Assembly: GCF_023078275.1 (NCBI RefSeq)
Contig: NC_062987.1
Span: forward strand, 19,019,772-19,083,771
DNA length: 64,000 nt
DNA from: Leguminivora glycinivorella
Lineage: Eukaryota; Arthropoda; Insecta; Lepidoptera; Tortricidae
Direction: 5' to 3'
This document shows positions 22,699-33,910 of this stretch, one piece after another (position 1 is the first letter of the stretch; each line of letters opens with the position of its first letter). A program made the translations under genes and the position numbers. The notes under the pieces are model-generated. The model had not been told where the DNA came from and did no database searches. It saw only the letters and a list, made by a program, of their open reading frames with translations.

Positions 22699-23099
22699 GT
22701 AAGTAATTATAAAAATTGTAGTTTTGTTAATCATCTTTTAGAGAGCGACGACAGTTATGCCAATAATGGCGTGAACGAGGAAGTGCTTATTTAGCCAACT
22801 TTGCTGCTTTAATATGCATAATTTGTAGAAATTAAATACATTCTATCACTTTTTTCGTACATAATTATTACCGTATTTAAAAGCGTTTTATGTCAAAAAT
22901 GTAAGATTTACGAAGAAAATGGCGCTATCATGTAATTTCTACTAATTTATATCGAATACCTATATCATTCACGCTAGGGTCTTGGTCTAGAGCGCCCTCC
23001 TAGCGAATGATACGCTTCGGTAAATTGCTGTCAAAATGCGTTTTTTATTACACTTTAGGCCTGATTACCTTGAATTGAATTGATTGAAGATTATGAGCT

Positions 23100-23325
23100 G
23101 GGGATCCATTTCTGAATTTCGAACGTACAAATTCGCCGTTCGAAAGTCTGTGGAAAACGCCGTAATGCTATTTTTGAAAAAGGACGGCTAGTAATTTTAA
23201 AACTAGTGGCAATGTCCACTCGTTTTCGATTCTGTTTGTTAAATCGCTAGTAGTGGAGATATTATTGAACGAATTTCACGAAATCGAATGGCCGAGATTA
23301 AAAAATCGGCCCCCTGATAGGGTTT
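23100..23325 (+). repeat. Dispersed repeat fragment
   Basis: Contains AATTTCGAACGTACAAATTC and AGATTAAAAAATCGGCCCCC. The latter motif also ends the repeat at 50483-50615, so both are probably parts of one repeat type. Confidence 0.4.
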
Positions 23326-23635
23326 AGTACAGTGAAATCACTTTATGCATATTTATTTGGTACAACACTTAACAAAAAGTTTTTATGCTAGCCTACTGGT
23401 TGTCGAAAGAAGATTGTTTCAAGTATTATTTTATGATTTACATATTTATGTCAATGTCAAATTATCTAACAATATTGGCCTAAATTAAATTCAATCCAAG
23501 TAAGTAGGTAATATCGCATAGCTTTTGACTAAATTTCGCATTTGATAAAACAAATAAGACCTGTGGATCTGAATTGGTAAGTAGATTTCTTTCTTCTAAT
23601 CTTGTTAATGATATTGTATATTATAATTCTCATTC

Positions 23636-23878
23636 GAGCTTAAGTGGGACTGGGCAGGGCACGTTTGTCGTATGCCGGATGACCTGTGGGCTAAAGCGAC
23701 AACCAATTGGGTCCCACCAAATCGAATCCGGGGTCGCGGCAAGCCTCGATGGCGTTGGCGAGATGACCTTGACGCTTTTGATGAGAACTGGTGGGAAACG
23801 GGTCAGGACCGGGATACGTGGAAAGGGAAGAGGGAGGCCTTTGCCCAGCAGTGGGACACTCTAGGCTCATATAAATAA
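23636..23878 (+). pseudogene. LINE (RTE-type) ORF C-terminal fragment
   Basis: One frame from about 23636 to the stop near 23876-23878 reads WDWAGHVCRMPDDLW, then GRGKPRWRWRDDLD, then WETGQDRDTWK and EAFAQQWDTL. This order (WAGH; RP-x-RW-x-DDL; QDR-x-W; A-x-x-QQW) is characteristic of the C-terminal end of RTE-class non-LTR retrotransposon polyproteins. Only about 80 residues remain; the reverse transcriptase and endonuclease are absent, as in a 5'-truncated insertion. A second fragment of the same kind is at 45735-45915. This is not a host gene. Confidence 0.8.
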
Positions 23879-24144
23879 TATATAAATAAATATTATAATT
23901 CACGGTCGATCTCGGACGGTCTAGAAAAACAACGATGACTCATAGAGAATCAGAACTTGAACTTATAACCTGTTTTAGTAGGAATGAAACACAAACATAT
24001 TTGGAAAGCTTTTATTGTACAAATATTCAGGTCACTTAACACATACGCACTACAATTACATTTTAAAACTAAAGTTCACAACTTTAAATGCTAACACACT
24101 ATAAGTATACATATCTACAAAATTCATGCCAAGCCAAGCACTGG

Positions 24145-24368
24145 GTACGTGGCCAAATGGCACAAACGCTCACGAAAAAACATTGCACTAGTGACATCAA
24201 ATCACTAACAAAAACATGACGATAGTTAATCTTAGGATGGAATTGTCGACGCCAGACGCCGACAGAAATGCAGTCTGGCTCTGCGGCGCCAATAAGTAAG
24301 AGCGATAGAGATACAGCTACGAAACAGATATTATCGTGTGCGTTTACGGATTTGGCTACGCACCCTGT
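24145..24368. mobile_element. MITE, GTAGCCAAATG family
   Basis: GTGGCCAAATGGCACAAACG on the left and CGTTTACGGATTTGGCTACG on the right form inverted ends. The interior has GCAGTCTGGCTCTGCGGC and GAGCGATAGAGATAC. Confidence 0.8.
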
Positions 24369-24369
24369 T

Positions 24370-24475
24370 CAAATCGCGATAACTGCGGGCCGATTTTTGA
24401 GTCTCACGCGTTCGAATTCAGAAAATTGGCACTGAAAATAATAGGCAAGTCACCGTTTTCAACCGGTAGTTTAGT
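24370..24475 (+). repeat. Dispersed repeat shared with 50483-50615
   Basis: TTTTTGAGTCTCACGCGTTC, CACTGAAAATAATA and CACCGTTTTCAACCGGTA occur in the same order in both places. 24476-24888 has nothing else recognisable. Confidence 0.75.
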
Positions 24476-24888
24476 TATTATTATTATTATAAATAATGCA
24501 GACAAAACACAATGACGTTTTACGTATTACGAAATTATATCTGTATATCTATTGTTAAGTGACAAAGGTGTCGTTTAGATAAGAAAATACGTCCCAGAAA
24601 ATTGCCTGATCGTGAGTCAGATTTAAATAATTATCACCTAATTAATTTAATACAAACAATGGTGTTGAATGGTAACAAACACCATGAAACCGTGTGAAAG
24701 TTATGAAACTAGTTTTTTTATTTAGTAATAAATAATTTTACGAAACGCCATTGGCAAAGTAATAACGTTGCAACTCGTTTTGTCTACAAAATTATTCCAG
24801 TAATATTCCGTTCCATTTGAATGTCATTTTGTCGCTAATTTTTGCAGTCGAATTCACAAACATATCCGATCTCCTCCTTCTTAAGAGA

Positions 24889-25035
24889 GTGCACACACGG
24901 GTAACTTTTGGCGGCGACTTTTTTGTCGCTCACATCATCGGTCTATGGGCTAGTATGAAAGTACGCACACGAAGCGACGCAACTTTTCATACAAATACGT
25001 AAGTCGTCGAGCAACTTTGTTGCCCGTGGGCGCGA
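24889..25035. mobile_element. MITE-like element with weak inverted ends
   Basis: CACGGGTAACTTTTGGCGGC on the left loosely complements the right side AACTTTGTTGCCCGTGGGCG. A TATAAATA on the minus strand (25060s) beyond it leads to no gene. Confidence 0.45.
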
Positions 25036-25192
25036 ACCCTAAATCTGTGGAGTGTGCGGTCTTCTATTTATACCTGCGTCCGCATGACGTGATAAGACTA
25101 CGTGTGTTTTTATGATAGTGACTAATTTTATTGACGAATAACGTAATTTATCACGCCATTATATACCCTTAATAACCCATAGATGATAAACA

Positions 25193-25392
25193 ATGATCGT
25201 AACTTTTACAGCCATTTCGGTGCAGCATGGTAGAAATAAAGGAATTCATACATGTGTTTATTATCAATTGAGGCTCATTTTATTGTTAATAGTCCTAATT
25301 AACTATTCCAGCTGGCTTCGGACATAGGTATACAAAATTCCTTTAACGCGACAATGCTGCACCAAATTAGCTGGAAAAGTTACGATCCCTGA
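25193..25392. mobile_element. MITE abutting the 3' end of gene c
   Basis: GATCGTAACTTTTACAGCC with GGTGCAGCAT on the left complements ATGCTGCACC and GGAAAAGTTACGATC on the right. It ends only about ten bases past the gene c stop codon. Confidence 0.85.
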
Positions 25393-25401
25393 TGATAAAT
25401 A

Positions 25402-25671
25402 TTAACACCAAGTATTAGCATAACGCTGATAAGGCCACGGAGACACATTATACCCTGACGTGTACACCTGTGGCGAGTACACCTGTGGCGAGTACACCTG
25501 TGGCGAGTACACAGTGTTGTAGTTGTACGATGGTGGGTTGTGGTAGTAGACCTGCCGCGAATATGCAGGCTGCTCCAGGTGGACTGTGTGTGTGACGGGC
25601 ACGGAGACTGAGTACACGGTATTGGCGTGGGTGTGGATCTCTGTGGATTCTGGGTACTCGTAGACGGGGAG
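25402..25671 (-). CDS. Gene c: exon of a Tyr/Val/Pro-rich cuticle-type protein
   Basis: A minus-strand exon begins at 25671 after the strong acceptor TTTTTTTCTTTCCAG, phase 0, and ends at the stop 25404-25402 (89 codons plus stop). It reads LPVYEYPESTEIHTHANTVY, then VSVPVTHTVHLEQPAYSRQ, then three VYSPQ units (15-bp repeats at about 25468-25512), ending QRYANTWC. Low complexity and Tyr/Pro/Val richness suggest a secreted structural or cuticular protein. The exon has no signal peptide, and no upstream exon supplying one was found between here and the gene d exons. An in-frame GTG at 25617 is not a credible start. The 5' part may lie far upstream, or may have been lost when the array at 26405-30290 expanded or inserted. 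Confidence 0.6.
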   Translation of the reverse strand, partial: LPVYEYPESTEIHTHANTVYSVSVPVTHTVHLEQPAYSRQVYYHNPPSYNYNTVYSPQVYSPQVYSPQVYTSGYNVSPWPYQRYANTWC

Positions 25672-26261
25672 CTGGAAAGAAAAAAATCGTATAACTATGA
25701 TAGCCGCCCGTACACTAAAAGTTTGGTGACCATACTTCGAACATGGAGGGTTGCAATTGTTCTAAAATGTTCTTCTTCAAAATAAGCAGTTACCCCACTA
25801 GACGCAAAGTATCCTGGTAGACCTTGTTATAATGTATGTTTTGTTGTGAGGTTGTCTGACAGTGTGACGGCTGTGAAGAGTTATTTAATTCTACTTTTAA
25901 GTAACGGCCCCAAAATATCTGATGTGAATGTCACCTGGTTGCACACAAAGTTGTTGGTCTTAAAGCTGTCTAGGTACGGGTAAAGTATAACAATGTAGAG
26001 TCTCAGCTAGTCGTTACTCTCATCTCATCGCAACCCAACCCAACAAACTGCTTCTGTCATCCTAAAAGGGCCCACAGAATACCACTTTGGTGGACGATAG
26101 CAGCCTGGCAATATTTCCCAACTGTTATTTGATTACTACTTGACAGTCTTGACAGGCTGATTTCGTCCAGCAACCTAGTAAATTATTGGCCCCTGAAAAG
26201 ATTCTCGAGTTGCTTTCTGAAAAAAGTTCCATCTGTCTGCTTGTCTGTATATGCTGAAAGC

Positions 26262-26373
26262 ATCTTGAGTAATCACTGGGACATCAGTTCCAGCTAGAAA
26301 CCAAAGTCTAGAGCCGCTGGCTCCATGCACAGCGCTTTCAGGCATACGGGATTGAACACGTGGACTACCATTT
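26262..26373 (-). pseudogene. Decayed C-terminal copy of gene d
   Basis: On the minus strand this reads VVHVF, NPVCLKALCM, then PAALDFGF and a TAG. This matches the gene d end HVH, NLVCLHALCM, LALDAGF plus TAG. Homology continues past the stop (GTAATCAC block). The upstream part is replaced by AT-rich sequence, so no start, signal or splice site remains. It supports the choice of reading frame at the end of gene d. Confidence 0.7.
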
Positions 26374-26404
26374 TAATAATAATATTAAATAAATAAATAA
26401 TAAA

Positions 26405-29400
26405 AACTAGTGGCTCTGTGAGCTGTAGACCTTCGCGACATGCTTAGAGAACGCAAAGCTGAAAAATATTAATTGATTGTCACAGTCCAATCACGACAGT
26501 GACAGTTTCAAGCGACATAATACTCGTACGCTATATAGGTACTTAACACAAACCCATTTATGGCAATTACTACATTTAACGAAATTATTCAAAAACTGCG
26601 GAGCTATCATGCTAGCATTGCTGCCCCCCCTCGTGGATGCTTCGCCTTCCGTCCCACATTTTGTTTTGTGAGCGTATCAACGCTAGTCCGCGAAGTGGAC
26701 TGTCTATTGCTCTTAAGGGCAACAATTTTTTTTATTATATTACTTTTTACTCTTGAGGGTAACAAAAAACCCAAACCCGACTTGTTTTAAATACTACGTA
26801 GAACTTTATTTCTTGCGGGGGCTTCACCCCCTGAGCCCCCCTGTATTTGCTCTTAAGGGTCACAAGAAAACCCTAACCCAACTTATTTTAAATACTACGT
26901 TGATCTTTCTTTTATACGGGGGGCTTCGCCCCCCGAACCCGTGTTGCTCTTAACGCTCACAGGAAAACCCTAACCTAGCTTATTTTAAATACTACCTTGA
27001 TCTTTCTTTTATGCGGGGGCTTCGCCCCCGAAACCCCTTGTTTTGCTCTTAAGGGTTACAACAAAACCCTAACCCAACTTATTTTAAATACTACCTTAAT
27101 CTTTTTTTATGCAGGGGCGCTTCGCCCCCTGAACCCCCCTTGGCTGCCTATTTTCGCTTTTCAGGGTCACAAGAAAACCCTAACCTTACATAGTTTAAAT
27201 CCTTAATCGGTATTTCTATTTTGCGGGGGGCTGCGCCCCCGAGCCCCCGATTATTTTCGATCTTAAACTTCGCAAGAAAACCCTAACCTAACTTATTTTC
27301 AATACGTACTACGTTGGTGTTTCTTTTTGGCCTTGGGGATTCTTCGCCCCTCTCTACCTAGTTTGGATACTTAATCGGTATTTCTATTTTGCAGGGGGCT
27401 GTGCCCCCCGAGCCCCCCCTTTTTTTCCCTCTTAAGGGTCGCAAGAAAACTTTAACCTTACTTAGTTTGGATACTTAGTTGATCTTTCTTTTTTGCGGGG
27501 GGCTGCGCCCTTCGAGCCCCCCCCCCCCCTTATCTTTGCTCTTAAGCGTTGTAAAAAAAACCCTAACCTAACTTATATTCAATACGTACTACGTTGGTAT
27601 TTCTTTTTAGCGGGGGCTTCGCCCCCCGAGCCCCCCTTGTAGGTTCTTCGCCCCTCGCCGTCTATTTTGTTTTTCTTATCAATTTTGGATTTGTAAGCGT
27701 GTCGACGCTAGCCCGCGAAGTGGGCTGCCTATTTTCGCTTTTTAGGGTCACAAGAAAACCCTAACCTTACCTACTTAGTTTGAATACTTAATCGGTATTT
27801 CTATTTTGCGGGGGCTGTGCCCCCCGAGCCTCCCCTTATTTTCCCTCTTAAGGGTCGCAAGAAAACTTTAACCTTACTAAGTTTGGATACTTAGTTGTTC
27901 TTTCTTTTTTGCGGGGGGCTGCGCCCCCCGAGCCCCCCCCTTATCTTTGCTCTTAAGCGTTGTCAAAAAAAACCCTAACCTTACTAAGTTTTGATACTTA
28001 GTTGTCCTTTCTTTTCTGCGGGGGGCTGCGCCCCCCGAGCCCCCCTTATCTTTGCTCTTAAGCGTTGTAAAAAAACCCTAACCTAACTTATTTTCAATAC
28101 GTACTACGTTGGTATTTCTTTTATGCGGGGGGCTTCGCCCCCCGAGCCCCCCTTGGGGTTTCTTCACCCCTCTCTACTTAGTTTGGATACTCAATCGGTA
28201 TTTCTATTTTGCGGGGGGCTGTGCCCCCCGAGCCTCCCCTTATTTTTCCTCTTAAGGGTCGCAAGAAAACTTTAACCTTACTAAGTTTGGATACTTAGTT
28301 GTTCTTTCTTCTTTGCGGGGGGCTGCGCCCCCCGAGCCCCCCCCCTTATCTTTGCTCTTAAGCGTTGTCAAAAAAAACCCTAAACTTACTAAGTTTGGAT
28401 ACTTAGTTGTTCTTTCTTTTATGCGGGGGGCTGCGCCCCCCGAGCCCCCGCCCCTTATCTTTGCTCTTAACAGTTGTAAAAAACCCTAACCTAACTTATT
28501 TTCAATACGTACTACGTTGGTATTTCTTTTATGCGGGGGCTTCGCCCCCCAAGCCCCCTTGCTTCGCCCCTCTCTACTTAGTTTGGATACTCAATCGGTA
28601 TTTTTATTTTGCGGGGGCTGTAAAATTTAACCTCACTTAGTTTGGATACTTAGTTGATCTTTCGTTTTTGCGGGGGCTGCGCCCCCGAGCCCCCCCCCCT
28701 TATCTTTGCTCTTAAGCGTTGTCAAAAAAAACCCTAACTTTGCTCTTAATCGTTGCTCTTAAGCGTTGTCAAAAAAAACCTAACTTATTTTCAATACGTA
28801 CTAAGTTTTGATTCTTCACCCCTCTACTTAGTTTGTCCTTATTTTTATTTTGCTTTTTAATCTCACTTAGCTTAGTTGATCTTTCCCTGCGCCCCCCCCC
28901 CCCCCTTAGTTGTCCTTATCTTTGCTCTTAAGCGTTGTAAAAAAACCCTAACCTTACTAAGTTCGGATACTTAGTTGTTCTTTCTTTTATGCGGGGGCTG
29001 CGCCCCCGAGCCCCCGCCCCTTATCTTTGCTCTTAAGCGTTGTAAAAAACCCTAACCTAACTTATTTTCAATACGTACCACGTTGGTATTTCTTTTTGGC
29101 GGGGGCTTCGCCCCCGAGCCCCCCTTGGGGGTTCTTCGCCCATCTTTACTTAGTTTGGATACTTAATCGGTATTTTTATTTTGCGGGGGCCGTGCCCCCG
29201 AGCCCCCCCTGATTTTCCCTCTTAAGGGTCGCAAGAAAACTTTAACCTTACTTAGTTTGGATACTTAGTTGATCTTTCTTTTTGCGGGGGGCTGCGCCCT
29301 TCGAGCCCCCCCCCCCTTATCTTTGCTCTTAAGCGTTGTAAAAAAAACCCTAACCTAACTTATATTCATTACGTACTACGTTGGTATTTCTTTTTAGCGG

Positions 29401-30290
29401 GGGGCTTCGCCCCCCGAGCCCTCCTTGTAGGTTCTTCGCCCCTCGCCGTCTATTTTGTTTTTCTTATCAATTTTGGATTTGTAAGCGTGTCGACGCTAGC
29501 CCGCGAAGTGGGCTGCCTATTTTCGCTTTTTAGGGTCACAAGAAAACCCTAACCTTACTTAGTTTGGATACTTAATCGGTATTTCTATTTTCTTATCAAT
29601 TTTGGATTTGTAAGCGTGTCGACGCTAGCCCGCGAAGTGGGCTGCCTATTTTCGCTTTTTCGGGTCACAAGAAAACCCTAACCTTACTTAGTTTGGATAC
29701 TTAATCGGTATTTCTATTTTGCAAGTTTGGATACTTAGTTGTTCTTTCTTTTATGCGGGGGCTGCGCCCCCGAGCCCCCCCCCTTATCTTTGCTCTTAAC
29801 AGTTGTAAAAAACCCTAACCTAACTTATTTTCAATACGTACTACGTTGGTATTTCTTTTATGCGGGGGGCTTCGCCCCCCGAGCCCCCCTTGGGGATTCT
29901 TCGCCCCTCTCTACTTAGTTTGGATACTCAAGCGGTATTTTTATTTTGCGGGGGGCTGTAAAATTTAACCTCACTTAGTTTGGATACTTAGTTGATCTTT
30001 CGTTTTTGCGGGGGGCTGCGCCCCCCGAGCCCCCCCCCTTATCTTTGCTCTTAAGCGTTGTAAAAAAACCCTAACCTAACTTATTTTCAATACGTACCAC
30101 GTTGGTATTTCTTTTTGGCGGGGGGCTTCGCTCACCGAGCCCCCCTTGTGGGTTCTTCGCCCCTCGTCGGCCATTTTGTTTTTCTTATCAATTTAGGATT
30201 TATAAGCGTGTCGACGCTAGCCCGCGAAGTGGGTTTCCTATTTTCGCTTTAAAGGATAACAAGAAAACCCTAACCCAAATATTTTAAATA
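26405..30290 (+). repeat. GC-hairpin array, copy D (array-only)
   Basis: Begins with the same flank as copy A (GTAGACCTTCGCGACATGC near 26428). It continues to 30290 as mixed monomers of about 100 bp: hairpins GGGGGGCTTCGCCCCCC, GGGGGGCTGTGCCCCCC or GGGGGGCTGCGCCCCCC, plus CTCTTAAGCGTTGT and AAAACCCTAACC blocks. A longer insert with GTCGACGCTAGCCCGCGAAG recurs near 27710, 29500, 29620 and 30210, indicating higher-order structure. Foldback and 120-bp modules are absent. Poly-C runs reach about 15 bases. Confidence 0.9.
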
Positions 30291-30369
30291 CTACGATGCA
30301 TCGCCAACTCACTAATTTAATCTACTTGAAAGTTGGCAGCGCATAACACTTAAATTCGCACCGCTTAGT

Positions 30370-30460
30370 ATAAACCACGGTGGTGTAGTGTCATTCATGG
30401 TACGTTTTTGCCCTCACGCTAGTAATATTTCTAGGTTCGATTCCCGGCAAATGCAAAACT
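30370..30460 (+). mobile_element. tRNA-like SINE head
   Basis: GGTGTAGTGTCATTCATGG and TAGGTTCGATTCCCGGC resemble A and B boxes. No complete tRNA fold was evident. 30461-31040 holds no gene I can see. Confidence 0.4.
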
Positions 30461-31049
30461 TTTTGTATTTTTATTTTTATTATTTTTCTTCTTGTTGCCA
30501 TCAGCTATCATAATTATGTTACGAAGTTTCACTTATGCCGCGCGGAGGAACTCCACGCACAATTTTTTAATGTTTGCGTCCGTTTTCTTTAGTCAAACAC
30601 AATTTTGTTGATTTTTCCGAGGTAAGTTTTTATCTTCTGTTTAACGCCATCTGTGAGAATATTGTGGCGTGACGTTGTAGGAGAGGCATCGTAATTATTT
30701 CAGCTCATCTTTTCTATATCAAATTGGTTAGTACTTATTCTTGCCACCTTCGGCGCTACATTTATTTATAAAGAATAAGTTTTTTTGTGTACTTCAAAAT
30801 TATTAAACACTGGATCATAAAAAAATAATATAAATATTCTCGTTACATAATTAAATTTTACGAGAATCGGTTGAATAGAGGAAAATATACGGACATTAAA
30901 ATGCAAATTTCGATCTAAAAGCAAACAGGATTTTACTTTCTACTGAAAAAAAAATGATTGTATGTGTATAAAATGTATATATCGCTTAGTTGGTTAAAAT
31001 ATAATTATTAATATAAAATTCAAATGCAAAAAAAGTACAAAAAATATGG

Positions 31050-31135
31050 CACCTGGAGGATTCGAACGCAGAACTTGGTGATTAGAAATTTGAAAAAAAA
31101 AGCACCGTGACTTACCACTGAGCCACCCTAACACA
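31050..31135 (-). mobile_element. tRNA-like SINE head, minus strand
   Basis: GGAGGATTCGAACGCAGAAC and CTTACCACTGAGCCACCC read on the minus strand as B-box and A-box-like sequences. The middle contains an A-run incompatible with a working tRNA. Confidence 0.45.
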
Positions 31136-31544
31136 TACGTAGCTTGGCGAAATTAAAATGCTTATACTCATGCAAAATTACATATTTTTACATCTACCGT
31201 CTAAACCTGTGTTCTAAAACGTCAGATTTTTTTGCCAAGCACTCTATATACATGCATCTAAAAGACAAGACTTTTAAGATATCGATACGGCTAAAAGTTA
31301 AGGCGTGAGGCCCCATGACTTTGTCATTTTTAATAATTTCCAAAATCTGGGACGACAAAAAAATTTTATTGAGTCATAGAATCTGGTCACAAAATTTCAC
31401 GCGTATCGGTTGGGAAATACGAGCTGTAGAGCGAGACATCCGGACATACAAAAGCAAATTGCTTGAGTTAAAACGTAGCCCTTGCTTCGCTGCGGTCAAT
31501 AAATATTATAGGACATTTTTACACAGATTGACTGAGGCCCACGG

Positions 31545-31672
31545 TAAGCTCAAGAAGGCTTGTGTTGTGGGTACTCAGACAACGATATATATAATATATA
31601 AATACTTAAATACATAGAAAACATCCATGACTCAGGAACAAATATCTGTGCTCATCACACAAATAAATTTGG
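31545..31672 (-). mobile_element. SINE (family 1), 5'-truncated
   Basis: Reverse complement of the SINE body: AGCTCAAGAAGGCTTGTGTTG, then GTACTCAGACAACG, CATCCATGACTCAGGAAC and GCTCATCACACAAATAAAT. It ends where the gene d downstream duplicate begins. Confidence 0.8.
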
Positions 31673-31712
31673 ATGGCCTGACCACTGTGTGCGGGACTGG
31701 GTACCCCTATGT
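31673..31712 (-). pseudogene. Partial duplicate of the gene d motif
   Basis: GATGGCCTGACCACTGTGTG occurs here and again inside gene d (31853). On the minus strand it encodes YPVPHTVVRPS, like the gene d segment YPVSVHTVVRPS. It is cut off by the SINE. It indicates local duplication in the cuticle-type cluster. Confidence 0.55.
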
Positions 31713-31755
31713 CTATATAAGCTGGAAGCCTTGTGAGTAATCACCAGGACAGCAG

Positions 31756-33356
31756 CTAGAAACCAGCGTCTAAAGCCAGCAGCATACACAACGCGTGCAG
31801 GCACACTAGATTGATCGCGTGGAGTGGGGCGTGCACGTGCAGTACCGTGTGTGATGGCCTGACCACTGTGTGCACGGAGACGGGGTAGGCCTGCGGTGTG
31901 TGACCAGCTCCGCTTGTCCCGGACCGCTGATGAGGTGGCCAGCGTGGCGTAGGTCAGGACTAGGATCTGGAAGAGCAATAAAAAGTGTTAGGTAATGCAT
32001 ATAAGTAAAGCCTGTCAAGCTATTCCTTGGCATTGTCAAGAGGGCGCTGTAAATATCATGTATGTGGTGAAAATTCAATATACTATTAAAAAGTATTTAT
32101 CTTGAAATTCCGCAACTTGGCGCATAATCATATAGGTACTTCTGACCTGGTCAGCTTTACAAAGTTGTACAATCAGTGTCGATGTCTCCATCTCCACTAG
32201 CATAGAATAACGCGTGGAGACAAACAAGAATATTTATAATATAAAACATTTTATAATTATTACAGTTTTTATTTTCAATAAAGTAAAAATATTCAAACAA
32301 AGGAACAACATATTTGATCATATGTAAAATACCATTGGATCGGAGAATAGCCATTCAAATAAATCACTAACATCTTAGTCATAAGTAGGTATGACATTTT
32401 ACTTAAAGGTTACTTAGTGCAAGAAAATGCTTATGTAAGTTTACTTAAAAAAAGGCTTGCTGAACAAAAAACGAGAAATGTTGACTCCAAACGTATATCT
32501 TTTTGTAATAAGCTTAATGAAAATAAAATAAAATAAAAAGTGAGGTATAAAGCTACTGAACATTAAACAAAGTAGAGTTTGTTACATACAAGCGCCTGTG
32601 AAAAAAGTATGAAAACCTAAACATAATATATGTTTTGCAACTTTAACCGTTATTAACTATATTATTAAGTTCCTATTTTTGTTATAAATTGAATATTACC
32701 AAATATTTCTAGATTAAGTCAAAAGAGTTTCTAGAGTAAGTAAAAAAATCAAAATACCTACTTAAAAGTTATTTTTAAAAGTCGCTGAGCAAATGTTGGT
32801 CGTTTTAACGTCTCTTATACATTACATCCTAAGTTTTTCTTGCTGATGTACTGGACACATTATATTAAAATAGTATATTACGATACAAGTGTGAAAAAAA
32901 GGAAGTTCGAAGCGAGTGTCGATAAATTAAAACACGACCGAGGGGAGTGTTTTAAATCGACACGAGTTACGACATTTTCAGTAGGTAAGCACAGATGGCC
33001 ATCCGAAGTTTCGACCTGACATATGATGAACCACTTCTCGCACCAGTGCGTAAAAAAACACCATCTGTACTGAAAATCATCACTTCATCACTATCATCAC
33101 TACTCACTACATAGTATAAAACAAAGTCGCTTTCTCTGTCCCTATGTCCCTATGTATGCTTAAATCTTTAAAACTATGCAACGGATTTTAATGCGGTTTT
33201 TTTTAATAGATAGAGTGATTCTAGAGGAAGGTTTACATGTAGGTATAGTACTCGTGCGAAGCCGGGGCGGGTCGCTAGTATTTTATAAAATCTAGTATAC
33301 TTAACCTAAAATGCCTAAAAATAATAAATGAGCAACTAACTTACCACAGCCTTCAT
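31756..33356 (-). CDS. Gene d: small secreted cuticle-type protein, frame break
   Basis: Exon 1 is 33356-33345 (ATGAAGGCTGTG, MKAV) with donor GTAAGT. Exon 2 starts at 31966 after the acceptor GCTCTTCCAG, phase 0. MKAV plus ILVLTYATLATSSA forms a signal peptide, followed by VRDKRSW, comparable to RDKRG in gene b. From about 31905 the cuticle-like sequence (QAYPVSVHTVVRPSHT, then HVHAPLHA) is in the +1 frame and ends LALDAGF at the stop 31758-31756. The entry frame instead gives unlike sequence to a stop at 31655. The decayed copy at 26262-26373 matches the +1-frame ending, so that frame is the ancestral one; one base is extra or two are missing near 31900-31915. Length would be about 74 residues. 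This is either an assembly indel or a pseudogene. The TATA box is well placed. Confidence 0.65.
32750..33070. repeat. Repeat fragments in the intron of gene d
   Basis: TTTTTAAAAGTCGCTGAGC (32775) matches the interior of the MITE at 42338-42649. 32880-33070 (GTGTCGATAAATTAAAACACG) matches 3780-3960. 32160-32740 shows only AT-rich sequence. Confidence 0.5.
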
Positions 33357-33433
33357 ATTGCACTCTCTTTCGTCCAGGCGTCTTTATTCTTCCGAAATTC
33401 ACTATCCACTAGAGACAACCTTGTGCAAGACCG

Positions 33434-33442
33434 TTTTATATA
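33434..33442 (-). promoter_or_regulatory. TATA box of gene d
   Basis: TATATAAAA on the minus strand, about 80 bases upstream of the gene d ATG, which allows a leader of about 50 bases. Confidence 0.7.
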
Positions 33443-33589
33443 AAAATGCGAGTCTCCGCATCGAAAACACCGAAACAAACAACGAAACAGGATCTTGGAT
33501 CACAATAAAAGAAATACTTTACATTTATGCTGATTCACTGCAGATTGGTGGCTGTCTATCTTATACTATTAAACGAGCAATTTTGTATA

Positions 33590-33590
33590 T

Positions 33591-33629
<39 letters not shown>

Positions 33630-33633
33630 TATA
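33590..33633 (+). repeat. TTTA microsatellite
   Basis: About eleven TTTA units directly before the SINE-like element at 33630-33910. Confidence 0.9.
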
Positions 33634-33910
33634 TACCGACGATTTAAACCGCTCTAACGAAAATATGTTTTGCTCGATCTAGCGTGTATCAAAACAATTT
33701 TCGAGTTTTCTTGAGTTTTTCTTTCGCATTTGTAAACTTTGGTCCTTAATTTCGCATTTCCGGAGCTCAGTCGCACGAGGTCTCTAATGTACGCAGATTT
33801 TGTCAGGGTTTCGAAAAAATTGTTTTTGTTTTTTGTCTTTTTTTTTGTTTTTGTATTTATAAGGACGTGATATATTAAAATAGAACCAGCGAAGTCGGTC
33901 GCCCAGATAT
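33630..33910 (+). mobile_element. SINE-like element, second copy of the 2548 type
   Basis: GAGCTCAGTCGCACGAGG, GTCAGGGTTTCG and GTGATATATTAAAATAGAACC follow the same order as in 2548-2930, with more decay. Confidence 0.55.

Noticed and set aside
31655..31978. 107-codon minus-strand ORF starting before the gene d acceptor
   Set aside because: Its start codon is intronic and its C-terminal part is out of frame with the conserved paralogous ending.
33358..33657. 99-codon plus-strand ORF ending in LFIYLFIY repeats
   Set aside because: It overlaps the gene d promoter and a TTTA microsatellite; the tail is translated microsatellite.
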